From Chloroflexota bacterium (lineage in GTDB: Bacteria > Chloroflexota > Anaerolineae > Aggregatilineales > J027), in NCBI GenBank assembly GCA_024434115.1, contig QMIT01000016.1, positions 1-59,039 on the forward strand: DNA of 59,039 nucleotides, given 5' to 3'. How positions within the stretch are numbered: the stretch's first letter is position 1; each line of letters starts with the position of its first letter. This document shows, piece after piece, positions 34,501 through 43,189 of the stretch. The translations under genes and the position numbers were made by a program. A model generated the notes under the pieces. That model saw only the letters and a list, made by a program, of their open reading frames with translations. It did not search any database and was not told the origin of the DNA.

Positions 34501-36006
34501 ATGGGTTCACGACTCTCCAAACTTTCTGGCCCTCCACCCAAAAAAGACCGCCGCGAACAGCCTGATTTTAATGCGGATGAGATATTTGCCATCAATGAGG
34601 CACCCCAACCCGGTACGTCACCATTTACGACGGCAGTACCGGCTGGCCCAATCAATCAGGCAGATACACTGCTTCACGATAGTAGCGCGTATGGGCCACC
34701 GACCAAAAAGCGTAGCAGCCCTCGTGTTGCCGAATTACGCAAAATGCTACGTGTCAAATTGATGGCAACGGCTGAAGAATTTGACAAGCTAGAATCCATC
34801 AACCCTGAGCATTGTAAACTGGTCGTTGATCGCCTCCAAACACTTATTCAGCGAGCCAATCTGCAACTCAGTTCACAAGAATACCAAGACCTCGAAACTG
34901 GCCTCATTTATGATTTACTCGGTTTTGGGGCGATTGAGCCGCTGGTACGCGATAAGAGTGTCAGTGAAATTATGGTCAATGGCCCAGAAATTATCTTTGC
35001 CGAACGTAAAGGCAAGTTGATCGAAACCGACATCGTTTTTGACGACGATGAGCATGTACAGTGGACAGCCCAACGCATTGTGCGCCCCATGCAGCGTGAA
35101 TTGAGCCGCAAACAGGCGATGGTAGATGCCCGCTTACCCGACGGCAGCCGCGTCCATGTTATTATGCCCCCCTCGGCGTTGCAGGGCACGACCATCACCA
35201 TCCGTAAATTCCCCGAAAAACGCCTGACGTGGCAAGATTTGGTCGGTTTCGGTTCATTCACCGAAGAAGTGGCGATGTTTCTTGCCGCCTGTGTCAAGGT
35301 ACGCTTGAACGTCGTCGTGTCTGGGGGTACTGGTTCAGGCAAGACCACACTCTTAAATGTGATTAGCTCATTTATCCCCGAAGATGAACGCATCGTCACG
35401 ATTGAGGACTCCGCCGAACTGCAATTGGCGCAGCGGCATGTGGTACGACTTGAGACCATTCCCAATGTGCAAGGTACTAAAGAAGGGGCGTTGACCATCC
35501 GCGATCTGGTTAAGGGGTCGCTGCGTATGCGACCTGATCGGATTATCGTTGGTGAAATTCGTGACGGCGCGGCGTTGGACATGCTCCAAGCGATGAACAC
35601 CGGGCATGATGGTTCATTGACCACCGTTCACTCCAACAGCCCACGCGATGCGGTATCCCGTTTGGAGACCCTATGTTTGATGGCGGGCATGGATTTGCCT
35701 GTTCAGGTTGTTCGCAACCAAATTGCCAGCGCAATTGATTTGTTTGTGCAGCAGGCCCGTCTAAAGGATGGTAGCCGAAAAATCATCCAGATCAGCGAAA
35801 TTCAGGGGATGGAAGGCCAAAACGTCACTTTACAAGACGTATTTGTCTATAAAACCCCCAGCCATACTGGATCAGGCCCCAGTCATGAAGGGGGCGGCAC
35901 GTTGGAACCCACCGGGATGCGTCCGAAATTTGCTGAACGCTTTGAACATGCCGGGATTCGTCTGAGCGCGGATGTGTTTGGGGCGCGTTCCAAGAAATTC
36001 GGTTAA
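34501..36006 (+). CDS. cpaF: CpaF/TadA-type secretion ATPase, stand-alone
   Basis: 501 residues. After a disordered roughly 70-residue Pro-rich N-terminus comes the CpaF N-domain, with GFGAIEPLVRDKSVSEIMVN and RLPDGSRVHVIMPP. The catalytic domain follows with Walker A GGTGSGKTT, the Asp box IVTIEDSAELQL, Walker B region DRIIVGEIRDGAA and His box MNTGHDGSLTTVHSN. CpaF/TadA ATPases power Tad pilus assembly and related type II/IV secretion. No TadB, TadC, pilin or TadZ gene is in the window. The C-terminal 60 residues (Gly/Ser-rich) are unusual. Confidence 0.9.
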   Translation: MGSRLSKLSGPPPKKDRREQPDFNADEIFAINEAPQPGTSPFTTAVPAGPINQADTLLHDSSAYGPPTKKRSSPRVAELRKMLRVKLMATAEEFDKLESINPEHCKLVVDRLQTLIQRANLQLSSQEYQDLETGLIYDLLGFGAIEPLVRDKSVSEIMVNGPEIIFAERKGKLIETDIVFDDDEHVQWTAQRIVRPMQRELSRKQAMVDARLPDGSRVHVIMPPSALQGTTITIRKFPEKRLTWQDLVGFGSFTEEVAMFLAACVKVRLNVVVSGGTGSGKTTLLNVISSFIPEDERIVTIEDSAELQLAQRHVVRLETIPNVQGTKEGALTIRDLVKGSLRMRPDRIIVGEIRDGAALDMLQAMNTGHDGSLTTVHSNSPRDAVSRLETLCLMAGMDLPVQVVRNQIASAIDLFVQQARLKDGSRKIIQISEIQGMEGQNVTLQDVFVYKTPSHTGSGPSHEGGGTLEPTGMRPKFAERFEHAGIRLSADVFGARSKKFG

Positions 36007-36020
36007 GCCTGCGAAAATAA

Positions 36021-36064
36021 AAAGGGGCGATTCCCAAATTACAGTATCACCCCTTTGCTTTTTA
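36021..36064. terminator. Bidirectional terminator between cpaF and the sugar-type permease genes
   Basis: An 11-bp stem with one mismatch (AAAGGGGCGAT with ATCACCCCTTT). The plus-strand side ends in GCTTTTTATC and the minus-strand side in TTTTATTTTCGC, so it can stop transcription from both convergent units. Confidence 0.8.
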
Positions 36065-36074
36065 TCTCCGCCAA

Positions 36075-37724
36075 TTAACCCTTCAAACCTGTCGTCGCAA
36101 TCCCCTCGGTGAATTGTTTTTGGGCCACAAAGTACATCAACATCACAGGGAAAAGCGCGATAAATGCCCCAGCCATCAAGAGATTGGGCCGTGAACCACC
36201 CTCCTCGCGGAAGCTGTACAGCGCGTAGGCAATGGGACGCCAATTATCGGTACTGGTGACCAAAATAGGCCAGTCTAGGGCGTTCCACGTGGCGATAAAA
36301 GTAAACAAGACCACTGTCGTAATCGCTGCCCGCGAAATCGGCAGGACAATTTGGAACAGAAATCGTACATGACCTGCCCCATCAATTTGCGCCGCGTCAA
36401 AAAGCTCGGCAGGAATTTGCATAAAAAATTGGCGCAGCAGGAAAATCCCAAAAGTGCTGGCGAGGAACGGCACGACCAATGCCGGCCAGTTATCCAACCA
36501 ACGGGCACTTTCAGCCGTGATAATCCTAAAACCCAACAGGGAATTGGAAAAATCACCGATGCTGTCAAAGATCGGGCCGACATTTTCGACTGACCAGCGG
36601 CTGATGGAGGTCACAATCAGCAGGCGAGGAATAAGCACAACCACCGACGGGATAAACAGAGTCATCAGGAAGATACTAAACACCAGATTCCGTCCGGGCC
36701 AGTTCATACGGGCAAAGGCATAGGCCGCAAGAATCGAGAAAAACGTTTGCCCTGTAACCGTCAACAGGGTGATGATGGTCGAATTGATAAAATACTCCGA
36801 GAAGTTTTCGTCAATCCAGACCTTTACGTAATGGGACACCCCACCCGACAAAATGAGATCGGCTTTGTACAACCCAAAGGGTAAATTCACTTTGAGGATA
36901 GCCAGACCGCCGTTTTGACGTTCCTTGATATACTGTGCCTGTGGGGTGCGTTGCAGGGCAGGCGTCCGCTCAATGGAACCCCGACAGCAGGTCTCCATAT
37001 ATTCAGGGAAACCCAGATTGGTGGCTTGGAGGATCGTGCTGCCCTCGGTGTCCATTTCCATTGCCCAATACCCTACCGCAATCTTGAAGGTATCCAGTGA
37101 CGCGGGGATAAATTCCTCCGTCCCATCAGCCTTTTGAACATTTAGCCCACGAAATGCCAACTCATCGCCTCGGCTGGCACGTTCGTTCTGCATCAGGCGA
37201 ATCGTATGGTTGCCCTCTGGCAGCATCACCCGTAAATCTTGGCTGAGGGCCGTCACATTGGGATAGCCGTCTATTAGGAAAGATTGAGCAAATTGAGGCT
37301 CATCACTGTAGGTGTCAATCTGGCCCACCTGCTGTTCATCTACATATACATCCACTACACCACCCATGCGACTAGTATCATATACCAACGACGCGGCAAC
37401 CCCGTCAAATTGAACTTCGGCCTCTGGAATCAGAAATTCCCCCAGCGGGCGATTCAATTCAGCGTCAGTGGCTTTATAGACGCCCAGCAACCGTGATTGG
37501 GGTACCAAAACCCCCCGCGATACCTCACTAATCGTCATCAACGAGGTAGACACCATCCACAAAAAGGGCAGCACAAACAAGATCGCCCCCAGTGTAAGCA
37601 GCAAATAGGCAAAAAGCGTGCCTACTGGCAAATGCAGTGGTGGACGTTGCGGAATCACCCGCTTTTGCTCGCTGGATTTTTCGGCAAGCGGCGTTGTAGA
37701 AGTTGCCGATGTGGTACTAGCCAT
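36075..37724 (-). CDS. Carbohydrate-type ABC transporter permease, MalG-like, with a large insertion
   Basis: 549 residues against about 280 for ordinary MalG-type permeases. The N-terminal helix (LFAYLLLTLGAILFVLPFLWMVSTSL) and the C-terminal permease half (from INSTIITLLTVTGQ) are normal, and the EAA loop reads ELFDAAQIDGAGHVRFLFQIVLP. Between them, about residues 70-300, is a roughly 230-residue extra segment that is beta-rich and polar (VVDVYVDEQQVGQIDTYS). It interrupts the site where ordinary family members have a short periplasmic loop. Its start overlaps the stop of the MalF-like gene by eight bases. No binding protein or ATPase is nearby. Function inferred only as sugar-type import. 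Confidence 0.85.
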   Translation of the reverse strand: MASTTSATSTTPLAEKSSEQKRVIPQRPPLHLPVGTLFAYLLLTLGAILFVLPFLWMVSTSLMTISEVSRGVLVPQSRLLGVYKATDAELNRPLGEFLIPEAEVQFDGVAASLVYDTSRMGGVVDVYVDEQQVGQIDTYSDEPQFAQSFLIDGYPNVTALSQDLRVMLPEGNHTIRLMQNERASRGDELAFRGLNVQKADGTEEFIPASLDTFKIAVGYWAMEMDTEGSTILQATNLGFPEYMETCCRGSIERTPALQRTPQAQYIKERQNGGLAILKVNLPFGLYKADLILSGGVSHYVKVWIDENFSEYFINSTIITLLTVTGQTFFSILAAYAFARMNWPGRNLVFSIFLMTLFIPSVVVLIPRLLIVTSISRWSVENVGPIFDSIGDFSNSLLGFRIITAESARWLDNWPALVVPFLASTFGIFLLRQFFMQIPAELFDAAQIDGAGHVRFLFQIVLPISRAAITTVVLFTFIATWNALDWPILVTSTDNWRPIAYALYSFREEGGSRPNLLMAGAFIALFPVMLMYFVAQKQFTEGIATTGLKG

Positions 37725-40074
37725 AAAACACCCGATCCTTCGAAAGTTGGTTTTGAATGAGGGTGAGAATCAAGATCACCATAAATAAGATAAAGGCGAG
37801 GGCTGTTGCATAACCGGGGTCATTCTGTTTATAGAAAACATCAAAGATGCGGATGGTAAGGGTATCCACTTCTTGACCAATAGCACCACTCCGCATGACG
37901 TAAATACTGTCAAATGAACTAAACGTCCCAATAATGCCCAACATGGAGAGGAAAAAGGTTACAGGTGAAAGCAGTGGAAGGGTAATATTGCGGAACGCTG
38001 ACCAGCGGCCTGCACCGTCCACCCTTGCGGCTTCATAAAGTTCACCCGGAATAGACCCAAGCCCTGCTAGAAAAATGACCGCGTAATAGCCGGAATAGAC
38101 CCAAATATTAAACAAAATCACGGTTGTCAGGGCCATGCTGGGGCCTTCGAAGGCCGAAGGGATTTGATTGGGGTTGCCGTCAAAAACCTCTCTAAAGATG
38201 ACTCGAATAAGCCCGTTGGGTTCCATTAGCCACTTTTGCGTCTCGATGCCCACGACACCGAGGAATTTATTGGCTAGGCCGCCGGGATCGAGGCTAAAAA
38301 TAACGGTGAAAACCGTAGCAGTTGCAATTCTGGGCGCGATATAGGGCATAAAGTAGACAAGGCGGAACATGCCCTTGCCCAGATTGATCTCATAGAACAT
38401 CACATAGGCCAATAGAAGCCCAAACACCAGTTGGGCAGGCACACTGACCATACTGAAAACGACGGTGCGAGTCAACGCCTCTCGAACTTCAAGGGCGGGT
38501 GCGCCTGCCCGTATCATCGTACCGGGAAGTTCACTGATACACAACCACCCCCCCACCATCAGAAGCAGGGCCAAGAGGAACATGCCGGATAATCCAAATG
38601 TAGTCTCACGCTTTTGGGCATCTTTCCAGACCAGATAGGCAATACCAATGAGGAACATGCCCGTGCCAATCAAAATCAGTTGGGGAACAAACAATATCTC
38701 AGCAGCCAAATCCTCGGGGCGGAGAGGCGGGGTGGCGCGGGGTGGCGACCCGATTGCATACTCATAAGCGGCGCTAAACTGTTGATCTGAAAGATTATCA
38801 AACCCATGTGCCGTCTCTCGATAAAGCTGGATGGTCATGAGCAGGTAGATAAATAGGCCCAACACCAAAACACCCAACCCCGTGCGGGCCAGCCCCAACC
38901 AACCATACAGCGGCGCATCCACCAACATTTTTTCACGATAGCTGCCAATGAGGAAAATCAACCCAATGGCGAAGGCGATAACCAGTGCCAATATCATTGG
39001 GCGACTGATGGGCGGGGTATAACCGCCGCGTGTCACCAGCGCCAACCCCACATCTTGGGCTTGGTACAAATCGAAGGGTGCCAAAACCTCGGTGTTTTCA
39101 CTTAACAAGATGGTTGCGCCAAGTGTCTCGGCTGTCCCCAACAGATTATTGGTCTCAAGCTGAACATTGGCTTCGGTGGTATAGGGCGCGGGTTGAAAAC
39201 CAAGCCCCACTGTCAGCGGGAGGAGAATTTGCACCTTTTGGTTGTTCTCAAAGGTAATATTGCTGCCCGTAAAACTGTCTACGGACACATTTTGATAAGC
39301 TTGGGGTGCAAGAAAAGCCTCATAGGTGGTGTCGCCAATAGTTGCCTTGAGCGGAATATCCCCATCCAGCGAAACATTGACCACCCGTGCTCCTTCAATT
39401 GGTAAATCGGGCACGGCGTTGGAAACATCAGTAGTAAAGAGCAACTGAGCGATTTCACGCGATTCTTCAACATCTTTTTCGATTTGGTCATAGGCATAGC
39501 GCACAATCAAAACAGCCAGCACCGTCAAGACCATCATGAGCACAGTATTGCCGATGTAGTTGCCGACTCGTCCCTCGGTACGCTGCCGTAAAAAGACATA
39601 ACCACCGATACCTACGGCGACAAGCATTATCCCGACCAACCAAGGGCCGAATTTAAAATATTCGGTGATGCCGAGAAAAACGAGCCAGATGATCGCTAGG
39701 GCAAGGACAAAACTGGGGGCTAGATAGAACCACAGATGATCGTTGGGGTGTTCACGCTGGTGGTCACGGGCACGTTTCCATGCTTTGGATGCCAGATAAC
39801 AAAAGACAACCGCCAAGAGCATTAGGACGATATAGATTAGGCTACCGATTCCCTTGACGTAGTTATCGAGGCCCACGTAGCTGTTGGTGATAGGGCGTCC
39901 ATATTTTAGACTTTCCCATGTAGCCGAAATGACCGGATAGATAGCAAATATGAGGGTGATGATAAAGGCCGGAGCGACCAGCAGATAGGCCAGTGCCGAT
40001 TCACGCAGGCGTCGTCTAAAATGACCTATCGCCAAATCACGCTGATATGACTTATTGCCCGATGTGTTTTCCAT
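37717..40074 (-). CDS. Carbohydrate-type ABC transporter permease, MalF-like, with a very large insertion
   Basis: 785 residues against about 300 for common family members. Helix 1 (YLLVAPAFIITLIFAIYPVI) runs into YVGLDNYVKG, and the conserved continuation EALTRTVVFSMVSVPAQLVFGLLLAYVM appears only about 450 residues later. The insertion carries several extra membrane helices and one large polar region. The EAA loop is ELYEAARVDGAGRWSAFRNITLP. The start is the ATG at 40074 rather than the TTG just before it. It is transcribed before the MalG-like gene; both carry insertions, implying they form an enlarged outer face. Confidence 0.86.
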   Translation of the reverse strand: MENTSGNKSYQRDLAIGHFRRRLRESALAYLLVAPAFIITLIFAIYPVISATWESLKYGRPITNSYVGLDNYVKGIGSLIYIVLMLLAVVFCYLASKAWKRARDHQREHPNDHLWFYLAPSFVLALAIIWLVFLGITEYFKFGPWLVGIMLVAVGIGGYVFLRQRTEGRVGNYIGNTVLMMVLTVLAVLIVRYAYDQIEKDVEESREIAQLLFTTDVSNAVPDLPIEGARVVNVSLDGDIPLKATIGDTTYEAFLAPQAYQNVSVDSFTGSNITFENNQKVQILLPLTVGLGFQPAPYTTEANVQLETNNLLGTAETLGATILLSENTEVLAPFDLYQAQDVGLALVTRGGYTPPISRPMILALVIAFAIGLIFLIGSYREKMLVDAPLYGWLGLARTGLGVLVLGLFIYLLMTIQLYRETAHGFDNLSDQQFSAAYEYAIGSPPRATPPLRPEDLAAEILFVPQLILIGTGMFLIGIAYLVWKDAQKRETTFGLSGMFLLALLLMVGGWLCISELPGTMIRAGAPALEVREALTRTVVFSMVSVPAQLVFGLLLAYVMFYEINLGKGMFRLVYFMPYIAPRIATATVFTVIFSLDPGGLANKFLGVVGIETQKWLMEPNGLIRVIFREVFDGNPNQIPSAFEGPSMALTTVILFNIWVYSGYYAVIFLAGLGSIPGELYEAARVDGAGRWSAFRNITLPLLSPVTFFLSMLGIIGTFSSFDSIYVMRSGAIGQEVDTLTIRIFDVFYKQNDPGYATALAFILFMVILILTLIQNQLSKDRVFYG

Positions 40075-40220
40075 CAAAAATAAAATTCCCTAATTGTAAG
40101 AGTTTTTATAGCCTTATTTAATCGCCTGATGCGGAAAACTGCAAGCAAATGGATGGGTCAAAAAACAAATTCTACGTAAAACTTTCTTAAATCCATATGC
40201 AATGTGATGGGAAAACCTTC

Positions 40221-40249
40221 TGGACATGCCAGCGATGCTCTGCTACAAT
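40221..40249 (+). promoter_or_regulatory. Promoter of rpsT
   Basis: TGGACA, a 17-base spacer, TACAAT. Both hexamers match consensus at five of six positions. The transcript would start near 40256, giving about 42 bases of leader before the GTG. Confidence 0.7.
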
Positions 40250-40297
40250 GCTTTCTTGGTATTCAAACAGACAGGCAATTTTTTTCGGAGATTAACG

Positions 40298-40576
40298 GTG
40301 GCAAACACGAAATCCTCACAGAAACGCATCCGCAGCTCGGAGCGTAAGCGTGAGCGGAACCGCATTTATCGGTCACGTACCCGCACTGAATTGAAGCAGG
40401 CACGTACCGCGATTAGCTCGGGCAACCTTGAAGAAGCGATTGCACAGACACGCCATGCCATTCAGATTTTGGATAAGGCTGTGAACAAAGGGATACTGCA
40501 CAAAAATAATGCCGCTCGTCGTAAGAGCCGCCTGATGCAGCACCTGAACGAATTGCAAGCGCAAAAGCAAAAATAA
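40298..40576 (+). CDS. rpsT: 30S ribosomal protein S20
   Basis: 92 residues, with the usual N-terminus [20 protein letters not shown] and a long basic helical body ending ALQ-like AQKQK. S20 binds 16S rRNA early in small-subunit assembly. The start is a GTG at 40298 with GGAG seven bases upstream; a longer frame reads into the promoter and is not real. Flanked by its own promoter and terminator, it is monocistronic. Confidence 0.95.
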   Translation: MANTKSSQKRIRSSERKRERNRIYRSRTRTELKQARTAISSGNLEEAIAQTRHAIQILDKAVNKGILHKNNAARRKSRLMQHLNELQAQKQK

Positions 40577-40610
40577 CCGTCTGTTATTTGTTTGCCGAGT
40601 TTGCCCCTAG

Positions 40611-40630
40611 GCCCCATCATGGGGCTTTTT
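40611..40630 (+). terminator. Terminator of rpsT
   Basis: GCCCC-ATCAT-GGGGC (extendable to GCCCCAT) followed by TTTTT. The next gene starts 17 bases later, so it is also inside that gene's leader. Confidence 0.85.
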
Positions 40631-40646
40631 GCGTTCTTTAAACCAT

Positions 40647-41453
40647 ATGAAATACGATCTAATCACCAGCCGCACCAACCCCAAAATCAAGCAAATCCGC
40701 GCCCTACAAAATCGCAAAGAGCGTGAGGTGTCGCATTTGTTTGTAGTAGAGGGTATCCGGCATGTAGGGGATGCCGTTGCCGCCAACGCCAACCTCGAAT
40801 TTATCTGTTACGCCCCGGACTTGCTGATCAGCGACTTTGCCCTCAATCTCATTCATCAGCAAACCCAACGCAGTGTCCCTTGTTATCCGGTCAGCACCGA
40901 TGTTTTTGAATCGTTGGCCTCACGCGAGGGGCCGCAGGGGATTTTGGCGGTGGTACACCAACCCCAAAATACTCTAATGGATTTAGACCCGACCAGTTTT
41001 GGTTGGGGGGTGGCCCTTGTCGCGCCGCAAGACCCCGGCAATGTCGGCACGATTCTGCGAACCATTAATGCGGTTGGCGCTAGTGGCTTGTTGTTATTGG
41101 AAAGCAGCACGGATGCTTACCACCCCACCGCGATCCGGGCCAGTATGGGGGCAAGTTTTTGGCATCCCATTGTCCAAACCTCATTTGCCGATTTTGCAAA
41201 GTGGGCGCATCAACACGGCTATTATATTGTGGGGACATCGGCACACGGTAGCATGGATTATCGCACCGTAACCCATTACCCCAAACCGCTCATTTTGTTG
41301 ATGGGAAGTGAACGCGAGGGGCTGACAACGGAACAAATCGCCATCTGTCATCAATTGGTACGTTTACCGATGGTGGGGCAGGTCAGTTCACTCAATCTCT
41401 CGGTGGCAACAGGAGTTATGCTCTACACAATGTTTGAGAAGCTAGGTGGTTAG
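40647..41453 (+). CDS. SpoU/TrmH-family RNA methyltransferase
   Basis: 269 residues. The N-terminal substrate-binding domain has NPKIKQIRALQNRKERE and FVVEGIRHV. The SPOUT domain follows: LVAPQDPGNVGTILRTINAVGA, then LLMGSEREGLT and the knot LPMVGQVSSLNLSVATGVMLY. These are motifs 1-3 of 2'-O-ribose methyltransferases of the SpoU class, using SAM to modify rRNA or tRNA; the target is not evident. No ribosome site is visible before the ATG. Its stop overlaps the stop region of the convergent cyclase gene by four bases. Confidence 0.88.
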   Translation: MKYDLITSRTNPKIKQIRALQNRKEREVSHLFVVEGIRHVGDAVAANANLEFICYAPDLLISDFALNLIHQQTQRSVPCYPVSTDVFESLASREGPQGILAVVHQPQNTLMDLDPTSFGWGVALVAPQDPGNVGTILRTINAVGASGLLLLESSTDAYHPTAIRASMGASFWHPIVQTSFADFAKWAHQHGYYIVGTSAHGSMDYRTVTHYPKPLILLMGSEREGLTTEQIAICHQLVRLPMVGQVSSLNLSVATGVMLYTMFEKLGG

Positions 41454-43189
41454 CGAATATCGGTCAATTGATAGACCATCACCGGGGTATTATCGCCACG
41501 CAGTCGCCGTTCGGTGGGTTGGGCAACGACATGATCCTTAACCGCCTGATAGGTTTCTTCGCTGATAATGACCTCACCCGGCTGGGCAATTTCCTGCAAT
41601 TTCTTGGCGAAGGTCACGGCATAACCCAGCGCCGTAAATTCCTTGCGGCTGGGGCTGCCTACGTTGCCTACGATGGCCGTTCCGGTATGAATACCAATGC
41701 CATAAAACAGACGTTGTTCTGACGGCATGACTTCATGAAGCGCCTGCACATCGCTCACCAAGGCCATCGCTGCTCGAACAGCCCGCAGGGCATGATCGTC
41801 GGTTTGGGGGTTTAACTGGGTGTTATACAACCCAACAATCGCGTCCCCCATGTATTTATCAATGATACCTTCCATTAATTGGATAGCCGAACTACCCGCC
41901 GACAAATATTGATTGATAATCTGCATCAATTCTTCGGGGGCAAGCCGCTCACTAAAGGTCGTAAAACCGCGCACATCGGCAAAGACCACTGTGATTTCAC
42001 GTTCTTCGCCGCCAAGACCCAAGCTGTCAATACTTTGAATGTTGCGGACCATTGCAGGCGGCAGATAGGTGCGAATCACATTGATGGTTTCATCGCGTTC
42101 CTTGATCGCGGTCAAGTCATCCAACACGATAGCGACACCCTGCGTTTCATTTTGTTCGCCACGCAAAGGACTTAACTTGAGACTAAGACTGGTCGGGCCG
42201 CGATGGGCTAAGACGGTGTTGACTTCGATAATTTCCTGATGCCCCTGCTGTTGCACCTCGATCAAAACGTTCTCAAATCCCTCGTATAAAGCAGGCAGAA
42301 CTTGAGTCACGGGCTGCCCAATACATTCAGTCGCCATTACACCCAAAATTTGCTCGGCGACGGGGGAACAGGTGCGGATATTGCCATTGACGTCCGTCGT
42401 GATGACAGCGCTGGCAATAGACGCGAAGATGCTGTCCAAGAATTGGCGGATGGCAGTAACCTCTTCCAATCGTGCCTTGACCCGTTCAAACAAGCGGGCA
42501 TTTTGGATGGCGATGGCGGCTTGATTGGCAAAGGCTACCAGCAGATTTAATTCACTTTCGCCAAACAGCCCTTCTCGAATACGATTATCAGCATACACCA
42601 CGCCGGAAAGTTGATCACGATAGATAATCGGCACACACAGAATGCTGCGAAGGTCATATTTCAAAACGCTCTCGGTCAGTTGAAAGCGCTCATCATCTTG
42701 GACATCGGTGGTCAAAATGGGCTGACGAGTCCGCACGACCTCATCCACGATTGTCCGGCTAATCATCAACTCAGCTTCATCGGTAGACCCGTCTTCCAAA
42801 TTGACGCTGATGACCTTTTCCGTTTCGCCCGTATTTTGATCAAGCAGCATCACATAGCCATGTACTGCCCCGGTGAGGCCGATGACAGTATCCATTGCGC
42901 GGCGCAGCACAGTGTCAAGATCAAGTGAGGAATTAATCAAACCCCCAGTATGGGCAAGGGCACGCAACTGGGCAAGTTCAACTTGTTCCGAAGCCAACTG
43001 CTCAGATAATAACTTAACGGATTCACTAAATCCCTGAGTATCTTCCAGCACGGGCGCAGGCAGGCTCATATTGCGGATGCGAAGAAGATTGGACTGTTCT
43101 TGCAGCATATGGCTGACTTCTTGCGCCATATAATTGAGCCGCATGATTTCAGTCGTCAGGTTGTCAATCTGTTGAGTAATGAGTGTCAT
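41450..43189 (-). CDS. GAF-PAS class III nucleotide cyclase, C1-like (lacks transition-state Asn/Arg)
   Basis: 579 residues and no membrane segment. A coiled coil (about 1-80) precedes a GAF domain (about 85-235), a PAS-like domain (about 250-365) and a class III cyclase domain (about 395-560). Metal-binding Asp405 (VVFADVRGFT) and Asp449 (DKYMGDAIVG) are intact with the canonical 44-residue spacing, and base-contact Lys445 is present. In the second half, KEFTALGYAVTFAKKL has Thr526 where Asn is needed and Lys530 where Arg is needed. On its own the site would be incomplete. It overlaps the upstream paralogue by four bases (ATGA) and is the last gene of the six-gene operon. Confidence 0.88.
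   Translation of the reverse strand: MTLITQQIDNLTTEIMRLNYMAQEVSHMLQEQSNLLRIRNMSLPAPVLEDTQGFSESVKLLSEQLASEQVELAQLRALAHTGGLINSSLDLDTVLRRAMDTVIGLTGAVHGYVMLLDQNTGETEKVISVNLEDGSTDEAELMISRTIVDEVVRTRQPILTTDVQDDERFQLTESVLKYDLRSILCVPIIYRDQLSGVVYADNRIREGLFGESELNLLVAFANQAAIAIQNARLFERVKARLEEVTAIRQFLDSIFASIASAVITTDVNGNIRTCSPVAEQILGVMATECIGQPVTQVLPALYEGFENVLIEVQQQGHQEIIEVNTVLAHRGPTSLSLKLSPLRGEQNETQGVAIVLDDLTAIKERDETINVIRTYLPPAMVRNIQSIDSLGLGGEEREITVVFADVRGFTTFSERLAPEELMQIINQYLSAGSSAIQLMEGIIDKYMGDAIVGLYNTQLNPQTDDHALRAVRAAMALVSDVQALHEVMPSEQRLFYGIGIHTGTAIVGNVGSPSRKEFTALGYAVTFAKKLQEIAQPGEVIISEETYQAVKDHVVAQPTERRLRGDNTPVMVYQLTDIR

Noticed and set aside
41450..43189. Possibility that the degenerate cyclase residues come from a frameshift or sequencing error
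   Set aside because: The reading frame and alignment with its paralogue continue without gaps on both sides of each changed residue, and the changes are single codons in both genes.
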